From: Trema orientale | Lineage: Eukaryota > Streptophyta > Magnoliopsida > Rosales > Cannabaceae | Reading direction: 5' to 3' | Length of the DNA: 64,000 nucleotides | Assembly: GCA_002914845.1 (NCBI GenBank) | Contig: JXTC01000344.1 | Coordinates: forward strand, 113,534-177,533 | Part shown: one piece after another, positions 24,251-36,800 of the stretch | Layout of the letters: every line of letters starts with the position of its first letter | Position numbering within the stretch: the stretch's first letter is position 1 | Translations under genes and position numbers: made by a program | The notes under the pieces: model-generated | What the model was told of the DNA's origin: nothing | The model's database searches: none | What the model saw: only the letters and a program-made list of their open reading frames with translations

Positions 24251-25305
24251 TTGAATTAAATTGCGATTAAATCATAATTTCGTTGCATCCAACTATTGTT
24301 AATTATTCTTACACACATATATATGGCCCTACATATATTCAATTTGGTTAGGGTTACCAGCCACTTATTATATCTCTGTAGTAAGTTTGTTCTTATCTGA
24401 TTGTCATTAATTATATGTAATGTAATGGTAAAATTTGAGCTAAATTGACATAATATGTTGTATTTTTTTTTTCTTTTAACGTTTAGAGTAATAAATAGAG
24501 GAGAAATTCTCTGATATTATCTCGCCACTTGGTGTAATTCCAGTTCAGCTAGTCCTTTGAGTGTTGCGCACTTCATATATTAATTTTTAGATAGTTTTTG
24601 CACAAATGTTTGCTTTTTCTTTGCATGATTAGAACTCAATCAGATCTCGCTCCCCAAAATAAACCAATAAATCCAAAACACATACCATGTAATCTTTAAA
24701 CGTCACACACGCGCTCCGACCGAGAGTGCACAATACTTGCGTACAATTGAACCTTTTTAAGAAGTGCTTGCGACTTGCAACTTGAAAAGTCAAAGAGAGC
24801 TTCTTTAGCGTAGTATAGTTCATTGATAAAAAAGCTTTCATTCTCTCAGAGTCTAACAATGAAGTTAAAATTTTTCTTTAAAAAGAGAGAAAAAAAAAAC
24901 TTAGAAAATAGTTTAAGTTATTAATTTGTTTTGTGCAATGCAATGTTTAATTACTCTACTTCTTTTTTTCTACGATTAGTTTTGTTTTGGTGAAAATTTC
25001 GAACCAATATCTTGTTAAGTTACATAATTTGTAATTAGTAGACTGTTTTTAATGAGAACATAGATGTTGGATTCGTCTTGTGATATAGTGTTTTTTTTTT
25101 TTTTTTAATTCCGAAGAATGCTGCAGTCTCTTCCCTTGTTATCATTTTATTAGCAAAAAAGAGTGTGATAAAGTAAAACGTATAATATAATACTTGTTGG
25201 TTAACTCATATAGCGATATGGCACTAAATAGCATTATTTGTTTTTTTGAATGAACAAAATAGCACTATTATGTTATGAGTACATTTGTTGATATTGGGGA
25301 AGCAA
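24251..25305. other. AT-rich intergenic DNA
   Basis: No gene seen. Confidence 0.5.
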
Positions 25306-25341
25306 TTTTTTTTTTTTTTGGAATAGAAAATTGTACTTTTA

Positions 25342-25806
25342 TTAACTAAGATCATTAAGTACAATAGTAGTTAACCAGTCTGATATAGAATCAAACCAAG
25401 ACTGAGAAATATTATTACGAAAAGCAAATTGGGCAAGGCTATGAACAACCGCATTACAAGAACGACAAGTAAAATGACAACTAGCATTTCTGAGCCTTTC
25501 TAAAAGTCTAGAGATGTCCCTCACATCGGGGCCTTCTAGAGCATTAAAAGTTTTTTCTTGTAAAGTAAGGACAACATTCTGTGCATCCGTCTCGATCACA
25601 CCTGGGGAAAGGCCATGATTTATCGCGAATTTTATTCCTTCACGAACTGCCACACACTCCGCCAAAAAAGGACTCAAATGACCAGCAAACTTCAAAGACA
25701 AAGCACCCAACACCATACCATTGCAGTCTCTCACAACCATACCAATGCCAATGAAGCCCGAAGAGCATTTAACGGCAGCATCGACGTTCAGTTTCAGCTG
25801 ACCCAT
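25342..25806 (-). pseudogene. LINE-encoded RNase H domain (RVT_3 type)
   Basis: 154 codons with no stop. Catalytic-type positions are all present: LNVDAAV (Asp), AECVAVREG (Glu), IETDAQNVV (Asp) and the C-terminal NAVVHSLAQFA. In LINEs this domain removes RNA from the RNA-DNA hybrid. It has no upstream start of its own and is the best-preserved piece of the truncated element. Confidence 0.8.
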
Positions 25807-26244
25807 TGTAGGTGCCTTCTATTTTTTATCACAATTTATCATTGTTTGAGATGCCGAAACTTTTTTAGAACCTATAAGGCGCTGATACTCACGTAGCCAA
25901 TAATCTGCATCTTCTAATAGGCTTTCCGCCAATCTAGCAACCCCACCATGAAAGATTGAATTACGATCCCTCCAAATCAGCCAAGAAATAATACTCCATA
26001 GTTCAAAATCCTGCTTAGAGAGTTTCAATTTTAATGACATCGAGAAATTGACTATATCTCCTTTCCAAATACCCTCCATGGTCGACCAAAAAGGTGAAAG
26101 CAACCATACAAGTTCAGCGCGGCGACAATTAATCAGGGCATGAATACTGTTCTCTTCCTCTTCATGACAAAAGAAACAGATATTAGAAGAGATAATACCT
26201 CGATGAGCTAACGTTGTTGAAACTGGGATGAAGTTGTTGAAAAT

Positions 26245-26868
26245 TCACCAAATAAAAATCTTAATTTTATTGGGTAGATTCAGACTCCACACAAATTTCC
26301 ACCAATTGGACAAATTATTGTGACTAGAGGACTCAGCTTCAATCCGGGAGCTCATGCCCATATGGTAGCCAGACTTCACAGAATATTGTCCCTTTGAATC
26401 AAAGTGCCAGACCATCCTATCATCAAATGAAGTGTCTCCTAAGGGAATATTAAGAATAGTTTCGAAGTCCACATGCCACAAAATATCAGCGATCTTCCTT
26501 AAGTCACATTCGCCATTAGTAATGAGATGAGAAATATAGAGATCAAAATTCTCCCAAGTTGGAGCAGTAATGGGTTTAAACAAAATCGGTTTAGGCAATC
26601 ATGGATCTCTAAAAATTCTAACATGCGCACCTGTACCAATCTGCCAATGACAACCTTTCAATAATAACTCCTTACTCCAAACCAAGCTTTGCCAAATAGT
26701 TGACGCTCCTGGGACAGAACCAGCTGAAAGAAAATTCCGATTGAAAAAATATTTGTTCCGTAGCAAACAAGCCACTAGAGAGTCTGGATTGGAAATTAAT
26801 CTCCAAGCTTGCTTCGCCACTAGTGATTGATTAAAAATCTCTAAATCACGGAGCCCCATACCACCCAA
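26245..26868 (-). pseudogene. LINE RT C-terminus and zf-RVT region
   Basis: Two abutting frames (26868-26599 and 26598-26245) continue one protein: GGMGLRDLEIFNQSLVAKQA then LPKPILFKPI...FIW. They are split by a stop/shift at the junction. The zf-RVT part is usually found just after the reverse transcriptase in plant LINEs. Confidence 0.8.
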
Positions 26869-27028
26869 ACACTTTTGTTGACAAAGTTTAGACCAACTTT
26901 ACCAATGAATTTTTCGCTTTGAGTCATCGCCCCCCCACCAAAACTGGGCTACTAGAGCTTGAAGTTTTTTACAAAGTAATAGCTAATAGAATGAAGCTAG
27001 CTAATAAACTATAAAATTCGGATTCACG

Positions 27029-27076
27029 CCCCCCCCCCCCCCCCCCCCCCCCGCCTTCTTTTTTTTTTTTTTTTTC
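27029..27076. repeat. Poly(C)24 followed by poly(T) run
   Basis: 24 consecutive C (27029-27052), then GCCTTC and about 18 T. The minus strand is a G24 run able to form G-quadruplexes. Homopolymer length is a likely sequencing uncertainty. Confidence 0.85.
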
Positions 27077-28551
27077 CGAAACCAAGTTCTTATGTCAACA
27101 CAATAAAAAATGTTAAATTAACAAACTAATTTATTATTTTTAAGTGTAATTTTAAGTTGCAGCATCGAAAGGTCAAGTAAAATTTGTGACCTATGGGAAA
27201 GCTTCAAAATTTTGATTCAAGCTTAACCCTTTATAATCTCGAGGGAATAAAATAATTAATAAAGGAGGATAAAAGCGATATATAGTACTGGTGCCTCTTA
27301 TGTTTGTATACAATTTCAAAAAACTACATTTTAAATTTTAATTATAAGAAAAGAGAGAAAATTAACACAACAATATTTCAAGAATAGAGTAGTACTTCTT
27401 TATTTGTTTAAAAGAAAAATAAAAATATGAAAAACAAAAAGTAGTTCTGTAAATTATATGAAAATTGTAATAAGTGTAACTGCCGCTAGCTAATACAATA
27501 CAATGTTAAGATAAAGGTTTTTTTTTTTTTGATAAATTTTTTTTTTGATAAAATGTTAAGATAAAGGTTTTTCACAGTTTAAAAAGATAGTTAATTCTGA
27601 ATTTTAAGTTTAAGTTTTGCTTGTTGTGTATTCTTTCTAGTCAATCAATTAATTTAGGTAAGTTCATATATTACGCGAACCACATTTATTGTAAAAGGAA
27701 ATATCCCACATGAAAACATATTTAGAGCCTTATGCCTAAATATACTCTCACTTTCTCTGTACTCTTACTTTCTCTCTCAGTAATACTCTTAAATATAAGA
27801 AAATATTATATCATTAATTAGTTTTTTTTTTTTTTATTTGATCCAAAATTCTCTCATATAATTATTCAAAAAAAATTCTGTCATATAAAACTAGCTAGGA
27901 ATTATTTATCAAAAAAAAAAAAAAACTAGCTAGGAAGTACTTCTGCAACACGAATCGCCCACAAAAAGAAAACTAAGGAAATTTTTGTTTTTTTTATAAT
28001 AAATTTTCAATGACCTTTCTGACACAAGATTTTCTGCTTGCAAAAAAAAAAAATCTCCTATAGAACAAAACAAGAAAAGGAAAGCCTCAGAAAACTTCCT
28101 AAATAATGTAACAATACCATTGTAGATATAATTTATTATCATGACTTCAATATCTGTATATATCTTGATTTTATTTTTTTGGCTGGGTTAAAATCAGACA
28201 ATAATAAAAGAGCTTGGAAAGAGCCTCACTCGTCTTCTTGTGTATTCTCGTATTCTTACACCAAATTCACTCATCTCAACTCGCAAGAGCGCGTGGCTCA
28301 CAACCGCCCCACTTTTCTTTATCTACTAGAGTAACTAGACCCCAATTTTATTATTAGAAAATAAGAAAAGGTAATAAACAAATAAATACTAGTATTCCAA
28401 CACATTGACCCCATTCCTAATTTCACCATATCAACCTTGAGAACCTCATTCGTCACCACTTTCACATAAATAATAAATAAATAAAAATCATAAAACCAAA
28501 AATAAAATAAACAAATAAAAAAATATTTAATAAATTGTCCCCCGCGCACAG
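27077..28551. other. AT-rich intergenic DNA upstream of PMT15/16-like gene
   Basis: No gene seen. 27510-27570 contains a short direct repeat (AATGTTAAGATAAAGGTTTTT twice). The gene-proximal part probably includes the promoter. Confidence 0.45.
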
Positions 28552-28559
28552 TATAAATA
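28552..28559 (+). promoter_or_regulatory. TATA box of PMT15/16-like gene
   Basis: TATAAATA lies 115 bp before the ATG, after a CCCCCGCGCACAG stretch and just before a CA repeat. Transcription would start near 28585-28595, giving a leader of about 80-90 nt. Confidence 0.6.
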
Positions 28560-28673
28560 CACACACACAGAATCGTGGTCGTCGTCTTCTTCATCCACTG
28601 TATTATCTCTCTCTCAATTTTCGCAGTAACAGACTCCATCAGAGTTCGTTAAGCTTTAGGGTTTCTCGCTCTA

Positions 28674-31600
28674 ATGGCTGAACCGAGTCGACTCGGCCGA
28701 TTCACCTCCATCCGAACCAAAAGATTCTCCAATCTTTACGTCTTGACCGCCGGAATCTTCCTCTGCTCCGTCTGCTACCTCGTCGGGTTCTGGCAGAACT
28801 CCCGGGGCACCATCGCCGGAATCTCCACCTCCGGCACCGCCTCCCGGCCCCCGTGCTCGCCGCTCCGGTCCAACCTCACCGCCGCCGAACACCTCGATTT
28901 CGAGGCACACCACCGCGCCGAGGACCTGCCCCCGTCCGCCCCGCCGGCGGAGCGTGCGCGGCACTTCCCGCCGTGCGGCTCCGAGCTGAGCGAGTACACG
29001 CCGTGCGAGGACGTGAAGAGGTCGCTGAGGTTCGAGCGGAACAGGCTAATTTACCGGGAGAGGCATTGCCCGGCGCCGGAGGAGGTGCTGAAGTGCCGAA
29101 TTCCGGCGCCGTACGGGTACAGAACGCCGTTCCGGTGGCCGGAGAGCCGGGGATCGGCGTGGTACGCGAATGTCCCGCATAAGGAGTTGACGGTGGAGAA
29201 GAGGAACCAGAATTGGGTGCACTACGAGAATGGACGGTTCAGATTCCCCGGTGGTGGGACCATGTTCCCGAACGGTGCCGATGCCTATATCAACGACATC
29301 GGAAAACTGATTAATCTGGGTGACGGCTCTATAAGGACCGCCATTGATACCGGTTGTGGGGTATGTAAGATCTTTCTTTCATTTTCTTTTATTTTCGTGT
29401 CTTCTTTTTTTTCTTTTCTATAAATTATAATTAATCTTGGTTTGATTTTCTTAATTAAAAAGTAAAAATCTTTTAATAAATGGGTTTCAAGAAAATATGG
29501 TATAGTTTTATGCATGTGAACAAAATATATAAAAATGAATTTGTTTCTTTAATGTGAATTTTTGACCCAAATTTTATATGTTTATTAATGGCGAATATAT
29601 TGGAAAACGAAATATGGTTGGAAGGAGAATAGAATTTATTTGTGGATTTGAGCTTTAATTTAATAGTTTAATGGAGCAAATCAAGGAGGGTGCCATTGAA
29701 GAAATTTTTACAGCATTGTTTTCTTTACATTCAATACAAGGTAACGAGAGGAGCGGACAAGGAATTAAAAAAAATAAAAATAAAAATTGTGGAATGAATT
29801 ACACATTAGTGTAATTCATCATTTATGCATTTATTATTTTGTTTTTAATTTTTTTTTTCCTTCATTGCTAAGGAGAGAGTATTTTGAAATGAGGATGAGG
29901 ATAATAGGTGGAAAATGGTATGACCTTTTTTTAATTCTTTTTATGTATCATTCACTTGTTTTGGTTGCTTACTAATTAACTTATCTTGTCCTAATTTGGC
30001 ACAATTGTTGTCCTAATTAGGACACCCTCAAGTCACATGGCTGTTCTGTAATGTATTTTTCTTTCGAAAGAAGAGAAGAAAGAAAAAAGGCAAATATGGC
30101 ATGCTTTTGCCTGATCCAAGACCCAATTTTTATTAAGAATATTGTTTATTTCTACACGGACATTTTCCTTAGGAAAGTATTACAATTAGAATTTAAGGGG
30201 GGAAAAAAGGGGTGATTGTATTAGGAAATTAGTGATATTGAGAAATAGTTTTTGAAAACCTTTTTTTTTTAGATCTGTTATAGGTGAGCCCTGTTCGCTT
30301 AGGCCTCCAATGACAGTTTTGATTTTGGACACCAAACGCTCTATTTTCACCACCAAAATTCAAAATGTGGATGTCATGGGCCATGGCTAGAGAGAGAAAG
30401 AGAGAGAGAGAGTATAACAGTTTAATTTATGGTTAAGTCTAGGTGTTGAATAATGACATTGACTTGTTATACTAGTTTTCATATCTCAACGAACTTTGAC
30501 ATTCATAAAATTGAAGTGCTTCATAAATTGGCATCAACAATTGGTTCAGGTTTAACGAAGAAGTGTTTTTCAATCTCACCCTTGTGCATCCCCCCCTCCC
30601 CCTTAGTAAACTGTCGTTATAAGTAAAGGAAATCTTGTGATATAATATTCCATTATTCAATTAGTAGTTTAATTCTTTGATATGGGTTGGTTGCAAATCA
30701 GGTTTCCTTCAATTATTGCACTCATTTTAATTGACTCATCTCTCTTAATCCACAAGCCCACTTCTCTCACTTTCATAACTAAAACTCTCTAAGATTTAGA
30801 TACCTAATCTTTATATAATAACGAGCTGCTTATTTTATTAACAAGTGACACATACGTTGAAGTTTTTAATTAGCATGCTTTTACATTTCTCAACTTTCAA
30901 TCATTTATCAATGACATCTGTTGAAGTGTTTGATTTTTATTTTTTATTTTTTTCGAAAAAAAAGGTTGCGAGCTGGGGTGCTTACCTACTATCCAGGGAC
31001 ATCTTGGCAGTGTCATTTGCCCCAAGGGACACTCATGAAGCTCAGGTCCAATTCGCTCTCGAGCGAGGTGTTCCTGCTTTGATTGGTATTCTTGCATCCA
31101 TGAGACTCCCTTACCCTTCAAGAGCATTTGACATGGCTCACTGCTCTCGCTGCCTAATTCCCTGGGGCCAATATGGTAATCAAGTTTTCTTGCATTATTT
31201 TCATTAAAGAATTTCATCATTTCAGCTTGTTTGAGACTAAAATTGTTTGTTTCTTAATCTTAACTTGGTTTATGCAGATGGGCTTTACTTGATCGAAGTT
31301 GATCGAATTCTACGTCCTGGTGGGTATTGGATTTTGTCTGGGCCGCCCATAAACTGGGAGAAACACTGGAAAGGCTGGGACAGAACTCGTGAAGATCTCA
31401 GTGCTGAGCAGTCTGGGATTGAGGCTGTGGCCAGAAGCCTTTGCTGGAAGAAATTGACGCAGAAGGATGATCTTGCCATTTGGCAGAAACCTACTAACCA
31501 TGTCCACTGTAAGGTCAACCGGAAGGTTTTTAAGAAACCGCGCTTCTGTCGAGATCAGGATCCAGACAGTGCATGGTAATGTGCTTTTCAACTTAAAATT

Positions 31601-33063
31601 ATTAATTATTTCCTATATTGTATTTGTTTATCCACAACTTTTCTCTGTCAAACTCTGTTTTCTGAAAGACAAATCCACTTTCTTGTTTGCTCCGGAGTGT
31701 GCTCTAGAAGTGATACCAAACCCGATGAGATGGAAAAGGCATTAGATAAAATCTCTAGGTGTCACTCAGTTTCTTTGATACTCCCTACTTTATTAGTTAA
31801 CCTGTCCAACTACCTATATCTCAAACTGTTTTTTATTGGCAACTTTTATTATTTTCTCTCTTTACTCCATTCTTGTTTGGTTGCAAAGAAAATATCGGCA
31901 AAAATATAAACCCTTTACCGTCCTTAACAAAAGGGCACCTTCAAAATTGACTTTCTTATTACTCAACCCCATCATATTTTGTAGGTACACTAAAATGGAG
32001 GATTGTTTGACCCCACTGCCGAGTGTGACAGACATAAAAGAAGTGGCAGGTGGGGAAGTGGCCAAATGGCCAGAGAGGTTGAATTCTGTCCCTCCAAGGA
32101 TAAGTAGTGGAAGTTTGACTGGAATTACAGCTGAGATTTTCCGGGAAAACACGGAGTTGTGGAAGAAGAGAGTAGAATACTACAAAACCTTTGACAATCA
32201 GTTGGCAGAGAGAGGAAGGTACCGGAATTTGCTTGAAATGAATGCCTACTTGGGAGGCTTTGCTGCTGCACTCATCCGTGATCCCGTTTGGGTTATGAAC
32301 GTTGTCCCCGTTGAGGCAGAGACTAACACCCTTGGTGTAATCTATGAACGTGGATTGATTGGAACTTATCAAAACTGGTATGTGCCCTGTTCAACTTTTT
32401 CCATATGTTATGTTTCGAAAAGCCGAAACAGATTGAGTTGCCACTGCCCTTATGATTGATTTGCTTGTTGCTAGCTTCCAAACAAGTCCAATTTTTCTAT
32501 ATATTTTTCTACTGAGACTGGACAACAAACTTTTTTAGCGCAAAGATTCTTGTTCGTCATTATAACTGACCGAAAATTTCTCTTTTGGTAGGTGCGAGGC
32601 CATGTCTACGTATCCAAGAACTTACGACTTCATTCATGCAGATTCAGTTTTTAGCCTCTATCAGGGCAGGTAATTTTCTATGAACCTCACTCTTATACAT
32701 GTTCTTTCTTTTTTATTTCCACATTTTGTTTAATTTTGTGTCAAATACTTAAATAAGGGTTTAAGCGACTTCCTTTTTTTTTTTCCTTCGTTTATTCATT
32801 TTTGCAGATGTGATATGGAAAATATTCTATTAGAAATGGATAGGATTTTGAGGCCACAAGGTAGTGTCATTTTGAGGGATGATGTAGATATCATAGTGAA
32901 GGTAAGGGGAATGATAGATGCAATGCAATACACTACTAGAATTATAGACCATGAAGATGGACCCCTTGAGAGGGTAAAGATTCTCTTAGCCGTCAAGCAG
33001 TATTGGACAGCTCCGGGCCTGGAGTCCAACAATAAAGCAAGTGAAACCGAGAGTAACTCATAG
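28674..33063 (+). CDS. Putative S-adenosylmethionine methyltransferase, PMT15/PMT16-like
   Basis: Six exons: 28674-29360, 30965-31175, 31278-31575, 31985-32377, 32592-32669 and 32808-33063 (1,923 bp, 640 aa). All are GT-AG with matching phases. It is a DUF248/PMT family type II Golgi membrane protein, of the group linked to pectin homogalacturonan methylation. A short cytosolic tail is followed by a membrane anchor (about residues 21-40, [20 protein letters not shown]), a GC-rich variable stem, then [16 protein letters not shown], the SAM-binding TGCGVASWGAY (about 226-236, spanning exons 1/2), [50 protein letters not shown] and RILRPQG. One oddity: the usually conserved DMNA motif reads EMNA ([11 protein letters not shown]). 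The start is the first ATG after the leader. Exon 1 is much more GC-rich than the rest. I judge it closest to PMT15/16, but which one is not settled. Confidence 0.93.
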
Positions 33064-33872
33064 TTCTTACATTGCTACTTGCCTGAACTTCATTTTTTCA
33101 AACTTTTCCTTTCTTTAACAATTTCATGATAATTATTTTATTAGAAAATTGATTCTTTGACAAGATCATTGAAATTGAATAGATACCCACAGATTAATGA
33201 AATGAATTTTTCAGAATCGTAATTCACTATCAATCAAATGATAAACACCAGTTTTGTACCGAAAAGCTTTTTTCTTCTTTTTTTTTTTTTGTTCTTTTCG
33301 TATTGTCATACAATAATGTAGACGTCATACAATAATGTAGACATGCATTTGACCCATTTGGCTTTGTTTCTTAATAGGCTAGGTCCGAGCCTCAACTTTT
33401 ATTCCACACGTTGGCTGACTCTTTGCATTTTCCTTTTTTTTTTTTATCACCAGTTTTTTTTCCTCATTTGGTTCTAAACTTAGATGCTAAATCGTCTAAT
33501 AATTTCTATGAAGTATGCTCACATGCCATGGTGCAGGAGGAAAAAATAAATAGAACAAAAATAAAATGTAGCCGGGTGGAAACTGCCAGTAACATTCATC
33601 GATTGTCAGAATCCACCATAAACTGAAGGCATTCACATTTGACGCACACACATGGACATTATTTGATGTTCCATGCAACGTGTACAAAGACCCCTTCGAG
33701 CAATGCGTACATCATCATCATAATATCAAATAGACAATGCGTACATCATCATCATAATATCAAATAGACAATCATTTCAATTTGATTTTCAGTTACTCAT
33801 TATCTTCAGGTTTCAATAGTCCAACCTCTCTAAAATTTCAAGTATACTCACCCGGCTATAGAAGAGCAGGGG
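33064..33872. other. Convergent 3' region between PMT15/16-like and UBX genes
   Basis: Holds both 3' UTRs and a short tandem repeat (33701-33768). No further gene recognised. Confidence 0.5.
33701..33768. repeat. 34-bp perfect tandem duplication
   Basis: CAATGCGTACATCATCATCA...AAATAGA occurs twice in a row (33701-33734, 33735-33768) with no difference seen. Confidence 0.9.
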
Positions 33873-36800
33873 TTAAATCAACTCCAGAAACAAGGCTTCT
33901 TGTTTGTTGGTCAGCCCTAGTTCGCTCAAAGTTAATGAGCTGTCATCGAAGTTGAAAGCACACCGAGGGTATGACCTTACCTGTTCATGAGAGCACAGCA
34001 ATAAGAGGGAAAATAAAATCATAAACGTCGATTATCAATAAGATAGTTACCTACAAATGTAACTAGGGTTTATTCAGAGAGATGATACAAAATCAGAAAT
34101 AATAAGAACCATTATTACAGTTTGCACATGGCCTTAAGATTCAATTCAAGGGTCCGTCCACGATAGTATAATCATCTTAGTGCAAAAATCAACTATAATA
34201 TAGCTCTTGATCCAATTACTGATTATGTTACTACATGAGAACTGGTGAAATATAGCAGAGGTGTTCAAAGTTCACCCTAATAAGACAACTGGTGAAAAGA
34301 GAAGAAAAACTTACCACATTGTAAGTGCCAGGCTTCACTGCTCCATCAATATCTATGAAATCAAAGAGAAGCTAACAAAGGAGCAAATCTGTGGTTAATA
34401 GGGACAATATAATGCATTTAAACTTGAGCACATATCTGACCCTTACCTGTAGCTTGTCAGACTTGAGAAAGCGGCGACCAAGGCGACTTCCATTTGGCAT
34501 CCGAACAAGAAGAGTCACTGCATTCTCATCATCCGATGCTGGTTCACATGGAAGAGAAGCATTTTTAGCAGCTAACTTACTCTCACATTCCTGTCATCAT
34601 AAGAAATGAGTAAAATATACTTGCACATCAGAAAATAGAAACAGGTACGGACTTACAAATACTTGACTATCACATTGCAATCTGAAGATTTTCTTAACGT
34701 AGAAAAAACTACAGATAACTGATGCTAGATTGATCAGTAACAATCATCATCAACATACTAAACAAGCGAAATCTTTAAAAAACTAGGATGTCTAGGCTAT
34801 GTTTGAAAACAATTCTGATCAGTACAAGAACATACATCAGCCAAAGTTATTTTAAAGCAAAAATACTTATAACAGATTCCTCACATGATTTCATTAACTT
34901 TACCCAAGTTCTACAAGCACTAAGATGACAAAACCAAAGATCATCTGATCACTCTTACAATTGTTTTCTGGTACAAGGTTTTCTGCTTCTGATTTTCAAC
35001 AATACAAACAGCACTTGTTCTTCATAACTATAGCAGTAATGCAGGCATGAATGCTGTATCAAGCTGAAAGTCAAATGCATCGCAATTTTATCCAAATTGC
35101 AACAAGATCTCGAGCATTTCCCATTGATATTTCCTCTTTTAGTCATTTATTTGCAGGAATTGATTCCCATCCACCTTCTTTTTATTCATATTATCTCAAC
35201 TAAACAATCCAAAACTTAAAATAACCATGTTTATAGGGCAAAAACTCTAGACGAACTGCTAAGACATACATTCGGGTAACTGAGTCAAGCAAAAATGTAT
35301 GGGTGGCAACGTACCTCTTAAAACATTTAAAGTATGACGAAAAGATGATTATTTCAGAAACCATCTAAATAATAATCGCACATTAATTCTCATTAAACAC
35401 CAGGATACATGTTTCAACAAAATCCAAAGATGCAGTACCACTTCTCTCAGCATTTTTTTATGAGATTTTTCTTCTCTCTCTTTGTCAAGCATCAAGGAAG
35501 CAAGATACTCCACGTCCTGCCAAAAAGAAAGTCATATCATTTTATGGTCAACTTTATTGCAATACCAATAAGATAAAACAGCAAGCTGCAAAACCTGTTG
35601 CTCTTTAAGCAATCGTCTTCCTGGAAGAGGAGGTAAGATAGGACTATGTAGAGGCTGCAGATTGGGAATCACACTTTTTTCTGGATGACTTTGCACTTGA
35701 GGTGCATTCAAGTGCTGATTTGAAGCCCCTTCAGAAATCTCACCAAAAAGTGCAGTCTCAAGCATTAGTGCTTCATCAAGCTCTTTGGAAGAAATGCCAC
35801 CCCACTTCATTTCCAGAAAATAGCCAGTCAATTTCTTTCTTATGGGTTTCATTTCAAAATTTTGTCAACAAACAATAATACCTCTTCAGAATGAAAAGCA
35901 TCACCACTGTGCGGAGGTTGATTACCAGCATTGCAGTTAGATTTTTTCCTCGATGCTTGTTGTTCTTCCGCATTCTTAGCTACATTTTGGTTTGACGAGC
36001 TTCCTGGCTTTAAGTTCAAATGCCTTTTTGTTAGAAGAAACAGATCTTTATCTGTATGAGGGAGAATTAGGAGCATTTTTGTTCTCAAATTCAGAAGTTT
36101 CTTTTCCCTCTAGAAATTAGGATCTAAACCTAACACGACTTAATTTACTAGTAGACTCCGCAAACCATGATAGACCCCCCCCCCCCCCAACCCAACCAGG
36201 AAACAAAAAAAAGGTTGAACTAAAGTCTTCCAGCAGAGTTTTGGCAAAACTGTATACTAACATAGATTTCTCGTACACAGAATATGATGAAGCCTACAAT
36301 TTGTGGCCACCAACAAATATTATCTGTAGTTATATATGGTATACTGTTTGACTGATAAATTTACGATACAGTTTAGAGCATACAGGTCAGTGTTACGCAT
36401 CAGACCAGCAACTTTCTTCTAAATGTGCACGCCTGTGAAGTGACGAAAGTGTGAGAAATTTTCAAAATATCATATTAAGCAAAAGACTCACACCTTCAAT
36501 CTTCTCCGAGTTTCGACCTCTTTGCTGTACTGTTTCACCTGCTGCTCACGTACTGCTTGCTCTTGCTCTGCGGTCTAAATTTTCATTTTAGAATAAATCA
36601 AGGACCACAAAATAGGAGAATCTAAAATAAAAATTAACACAAAATATTATAAACCTTCAAAGACAATGAGAGGGCTCGAGCAAAATCATCATCTCCAGAG
36701 GAATCCTGCTTTTACAAATGTGAATAAACTGCTTCAGCAGAGGAACAGGAAAAATATAGGTCAAAACAGTAAAGATTTATTACAGAATCAGAGAATTATT

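Larger units (their letters stand above)
25306..26985 (-). mobile_element. 5'-truncated LINE (non-LTR retrotransposon)
   Basis: Read on the minus strand: end of reverse transcriptase (ALVAQFWWGGDDSKRKIHW, about 26960-26900; GGMGLRDLEIFNQSLVAKQA at 26868), zf-RVT region (MVWHFDSKGQYSVKSGYHMG, WWKFVWSLNLPNKIKIF), a linker (SIISWLIWRDRNSIFHGG) and a C-terminal RNase H (25806-25342), ending in a poly(A) tail seen as the T-run 25306-25319. The rest of the reverse transcriptase and the endonuclease are missing at the 5' side, typical of incomplete target-primed integration. Stops and shifts divide the frame into at least four pieces. A target duplication could not be found. Confidence 0.85.

Noticed and set aside
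24629..24859. 76-codon minus-strand frame
   Set aside because: No motif, isolated in AT-rich DNA.
25290..27000. GAAGC on both sides of the LINE as target duplication
   Set aside because: Only five bases and not at the exact 5' junction. Too weak to claim.
28671..29182. Long GC-rich frames on both strands overlapping exon 1 of the PMT15/16-like gene
   Set aside because: Shadows of a GC-rich exon. The plus frame with family motifs is the real one.
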